DNA from: ZLKRG08 sp963977625
GTDB lineage: Bacteria > Actinomycetota > Actinomycetes > Nanopelagicales > Nanopelagicaceae
Assembly: GCA_963977625.1 (NCBI GenBank)
Contig: CAXBPX010000020.1
Coordinates: 1-15,605, forward strand
Length of the DNA stretch: 15,605 nt
Direction: 5' to 3'
Positions 13,938 through 15,605 of the stretch are shown here, piece by piece (positions within the stretch are counted from its first letter, which is position 1; each line of letters starts with the position of its first letter). Under the pieces are notes generated by a model that saw nothing but the letters and a program-made list of their open reading frames with translations, made no database searches and was not told where the DNA came from. Made by a program: the position numbers and the translations under genes.

Positions 13938-15605
13938 TTAACAGGAAGTCTTGCCTAATTCGTTATGTTGAACTACCAATCTTTCGCCTTTTCCATCTAA
14001 TTCAGTAAATATTTCGATAACCGCTCTTAACTTTCGATCACAAACTAATCCAGTAAGATTAACTGAAATTTCACTTCTGGAATCATTAACAAAACCACTT
14101 TCAAAAAAGACTTTTTGGAAATCGTCGACTGCGGTCACATATATTCTATATGACTGTTGTCCAGAAATCTTTAAAGTAGCTTTTGCCTTTGAAGACTCTA
14201 TAGGTGAAATATCTGTGCTTGTTACTTTAATTTTTGAAGTAGGTGGAGAGTCAGAAGGTGTACTCGGTTTTATTTTTGGCGGTACAAATTTATTTAAATC
14301 TGTCTTAGTTACCGAAAAAAGCACACCCTCAGAATTTGTATCCAGCACATTAATATCCCAGCCATAAATTGATTTCTTGTCAGCTTTTTTTAACAAAGTA
14401 TTTTGGGAAATAATCGGCCCTTCACCATGAGATGTGTAGGTATTGATTGTGTAAAGCAAAAGCCTTTTCTCATTACCAAAATTTCTAGCCTCAGCTGCCA
14501 AAGTTACCCCTTCGGTTAAATTGATAGTGAGTAGTTTTGGATCTGTATCATTTTCAAAATCAGACAAGTAATGAGTGCTCTGAATTTGATCGGAAATGCA
14601 GCGTACTTCAGAGTCCTTTAACCAACCCATCAGTAAACGATTCCATTCTAAAAATGAAACGTTTCTGGAGGAATTTGCCATTAAATCCCAACTATTTGGC
14701 ACATTTGATTCCCTTGAACCTGATATTTCAGGATTTGGCTTAAATAGATAAAGATCTTCAAATGCAAAGAGCGCATGCCCTAGTTCATGTACCCAAAGTA
14801 TTGGATTTGAGAATCCGCCTGCAATTAAAACCGCATTAATATAACCTGATTTTGAGTTATTTATTTTTTGAGCAAATATGGCTTCACCGTTATTCAGCGC
14901 TCCGTTAGAAGAATTGCCACCCAAAAATATGTAAGCATCATAATCATTAAATGAGAATTCAGATTTTTCAGAATCAATTAATTTAAAAATAGAATCAAAA
15001 TTGCTCACACCCCATGTTGAAATAAAAGGATGATTCGATTTGAATTCCCACCATTGTGATTTAGGTAAAATATCTAAGGTGATTTTAAATCTTCCACCAG
15101 ATAATTTATTAAATGACTCTTCTACCCTAGGACTTACTTCATTTAAAAGATCTAAATCTGAAGATAAAATTGGTCCTCGTTGAGCTTTCTCTGTCGTAAA
15201 AGGTAAATCATTAAATGAAATTGGGATTATCAAGACTTTAGCTGAATTCTTGCCGCTTAAAGATTGAGTAGGACGTGGAAATCCATTTTTATAAATCGTA
15301 CCCATACCAGTGTAATCCGGAGTCATATCAGTTGTTTTACATATTTCCAATTTTGATAACTCAGCATTGGAAGTTATTCGTGAATCTAACCTTAATAAAT
15401 TCTTGGGAGAAGCAGGTGGGTCCATAAATGGAATTGGTTTGGGTGTGGCTAGGACAACTACACCTTTATTCCAAACTAACTTTGAACCTGCCTTTACGCA
15501 AGTGTATTTTTTGCCGAATGCGGTTGCTGTAAGTCCTGCTTTTTTACAGCTACTTCCTGGAGTTGGAGTAGCTGCATTTAAAGGAAGCGCCGCGGCAAAA
15601 CTTAT
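13938..15605 (-). CDS. Secreted M6-family-like zinc metalloprotease (5' end outside window)
   Basis: The frame is open to the right edge, giving at least 555 residues. An in-frame ATG at 15425 is internal, because 60 further residues precede it: the tail of a signal peptide (FAAALPLNA), a short Cys-pair module with GSSCKKAG and GKKYTCVKAG followed by KLVWNKG, then a Pro-rich linker. The catalytic region has AKVLIIPISFND and HELGHALFAFEDLY (14789-14748), an HExxH zinc site with the xxDLY continuation typical of M6 (immune-inhibitor-A-like) peptidases. It is followed by WDLMANSS and a WNRLLMGWL segment that fits the family. A Ser/Pro/Thr linker (PSTPSDSPPTSK) joins a C-terminal beta-like domain ending in Cys. 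It probably acts outside the cell; the substrate is unknown. Its base composition is much more AT-rich than murA. Confidence 0.85.
   Translation of the reverse strand: MSFAAALPLNAATPTPGSSCKKAGLTATAFGKKYTCVKAGSKLVWNKGVVVLATPKPIPFMDPPASPKNLLRLDSRITSNAELSKLEICKTTDMTPDYTGMGTIYKNGFPRPTQSLSGKNSAKVLIIPISFNDLPFTTEKAQRGPILSSDLDLLNEVSPRVEESFNKLSGGRFKITLDILPKSQWWEFKSNHPFISTWGVSNFDSIFKLIDSEKSEFSFNDYDAYIFLGGNSSNGALNNGEAIFAQKINNSKSGYINAVLIAGGFSNPILWVHELGHALFAFEDLYLFKPNPEISGSRESNVPNSWDLMANSSRNVSFLEWNRLLMGWLKDSEVRCISDQIQSTHYLSDFENDTDPKLLTINLTEGVTLAAEARNFGNEKRLLLYTINTYTSHGEGPIISQNTLLKKADKKSIYGWDINVLDTNSEGVLFSVTKTDLNKFVPPKIKPSTPSDSPPTSKIKVTSTDISPIESSKAKATLKISGQQSYRIYVTAVDDFQKVFFESGFVNDSRSEISVNLTGLVCDRKLRAVIEIFTELDGKGERLVVQHNELGKTSC

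Noticed and set aside
13913..13939. AAAAAG...CTTTTTT possible hairpin with T-run after murA
   Set aside because: The stem is nearly all A-T with a 14-base loop and part of it codes for the MurA C-terminus; too weak to call a terminator.

Overview
The window is a very compact, AT-rich stretch of an actinobacterial chromosome. Several features point to Actinobacteria: the GlgE-type alpha-glucan pathway, a DUF4032 kinase-fold protein, a divergent cobalamin adenosyltransferase/murA pair (the same arrangement as Rv1314c/Rv1315 in Mycobacterium tuberculosis), MurA with Asp in place of the fosfomycin-target Cys, and a small CPGC/HWHxxC protein of a type known from Streptomyces. Low GC, only about 173 non-coding bases in 15.6 kb, and promoters that leave no room for leaders suggest a streamlined aquatic lineage such as the freshwater acI group (Nanopelagicales). 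The lineage is an inference.

Layout. Positions 2-2838 (+) hold the 3' part of glgE and complete glgB, coupled through ATGA; together they make branched alpha-glucan from maltose-1-phosphate. Positions 6050-2816 (-) hold a three-gene chain with 4-base start/stop overlaps: a DUF4032 kinase-fold protein, a CnoX/YbbN-like thioredoxin-fold TPR protein without a CxxC, and an MFS transporter whose 3' end overlaps glgB. Position 6095 starts a divergent AI-2E-family membrane protein. It converges on an alpha/beta hydrolase (7920-7210, -), and the two share a TTAA stop. Divergent from the hydrolase is an aldehyde dehydrogenase (7954-9396, +). A small zinc-binding-like protein (9716-9405, -) is divergent from an ABC exporter pair (9762-11365, +). 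The pair is followed, with overlap, by a secreted Lys/Thr/Ala-rich protein (11350-12078). Next come the PduO-type adenosyltransferase (12640-12068, -) and murA (12672-13925, +). The right end is a secreted M6-like metalloprotease (15605-13938, -) whose 5' end lies outside the window.

The four divergent intergenic gaps (31-45 bp) each contain candidate -10 boxes, most of them 6-7 bases before a start codon, which is the geometry of leaderless transcripts. This geometry also supports shorter starts for the hydrolase and the adenosyltransferase. None of the five convergent junctions shows a convincing intrinsic terminator, and three of them overlap.

Most genes are housekeeping or conserved actinobacterial genes. 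I see no CRISPR array, transposon, tRNA, rRNA or obvious new defence system. The least explained parts are the secreted Lys/Thr/Ala-rich protein, the AT-rich surface protease with its small Cys-pair N-terminal module, and the coupled DUF4032/CnoX-like pair.
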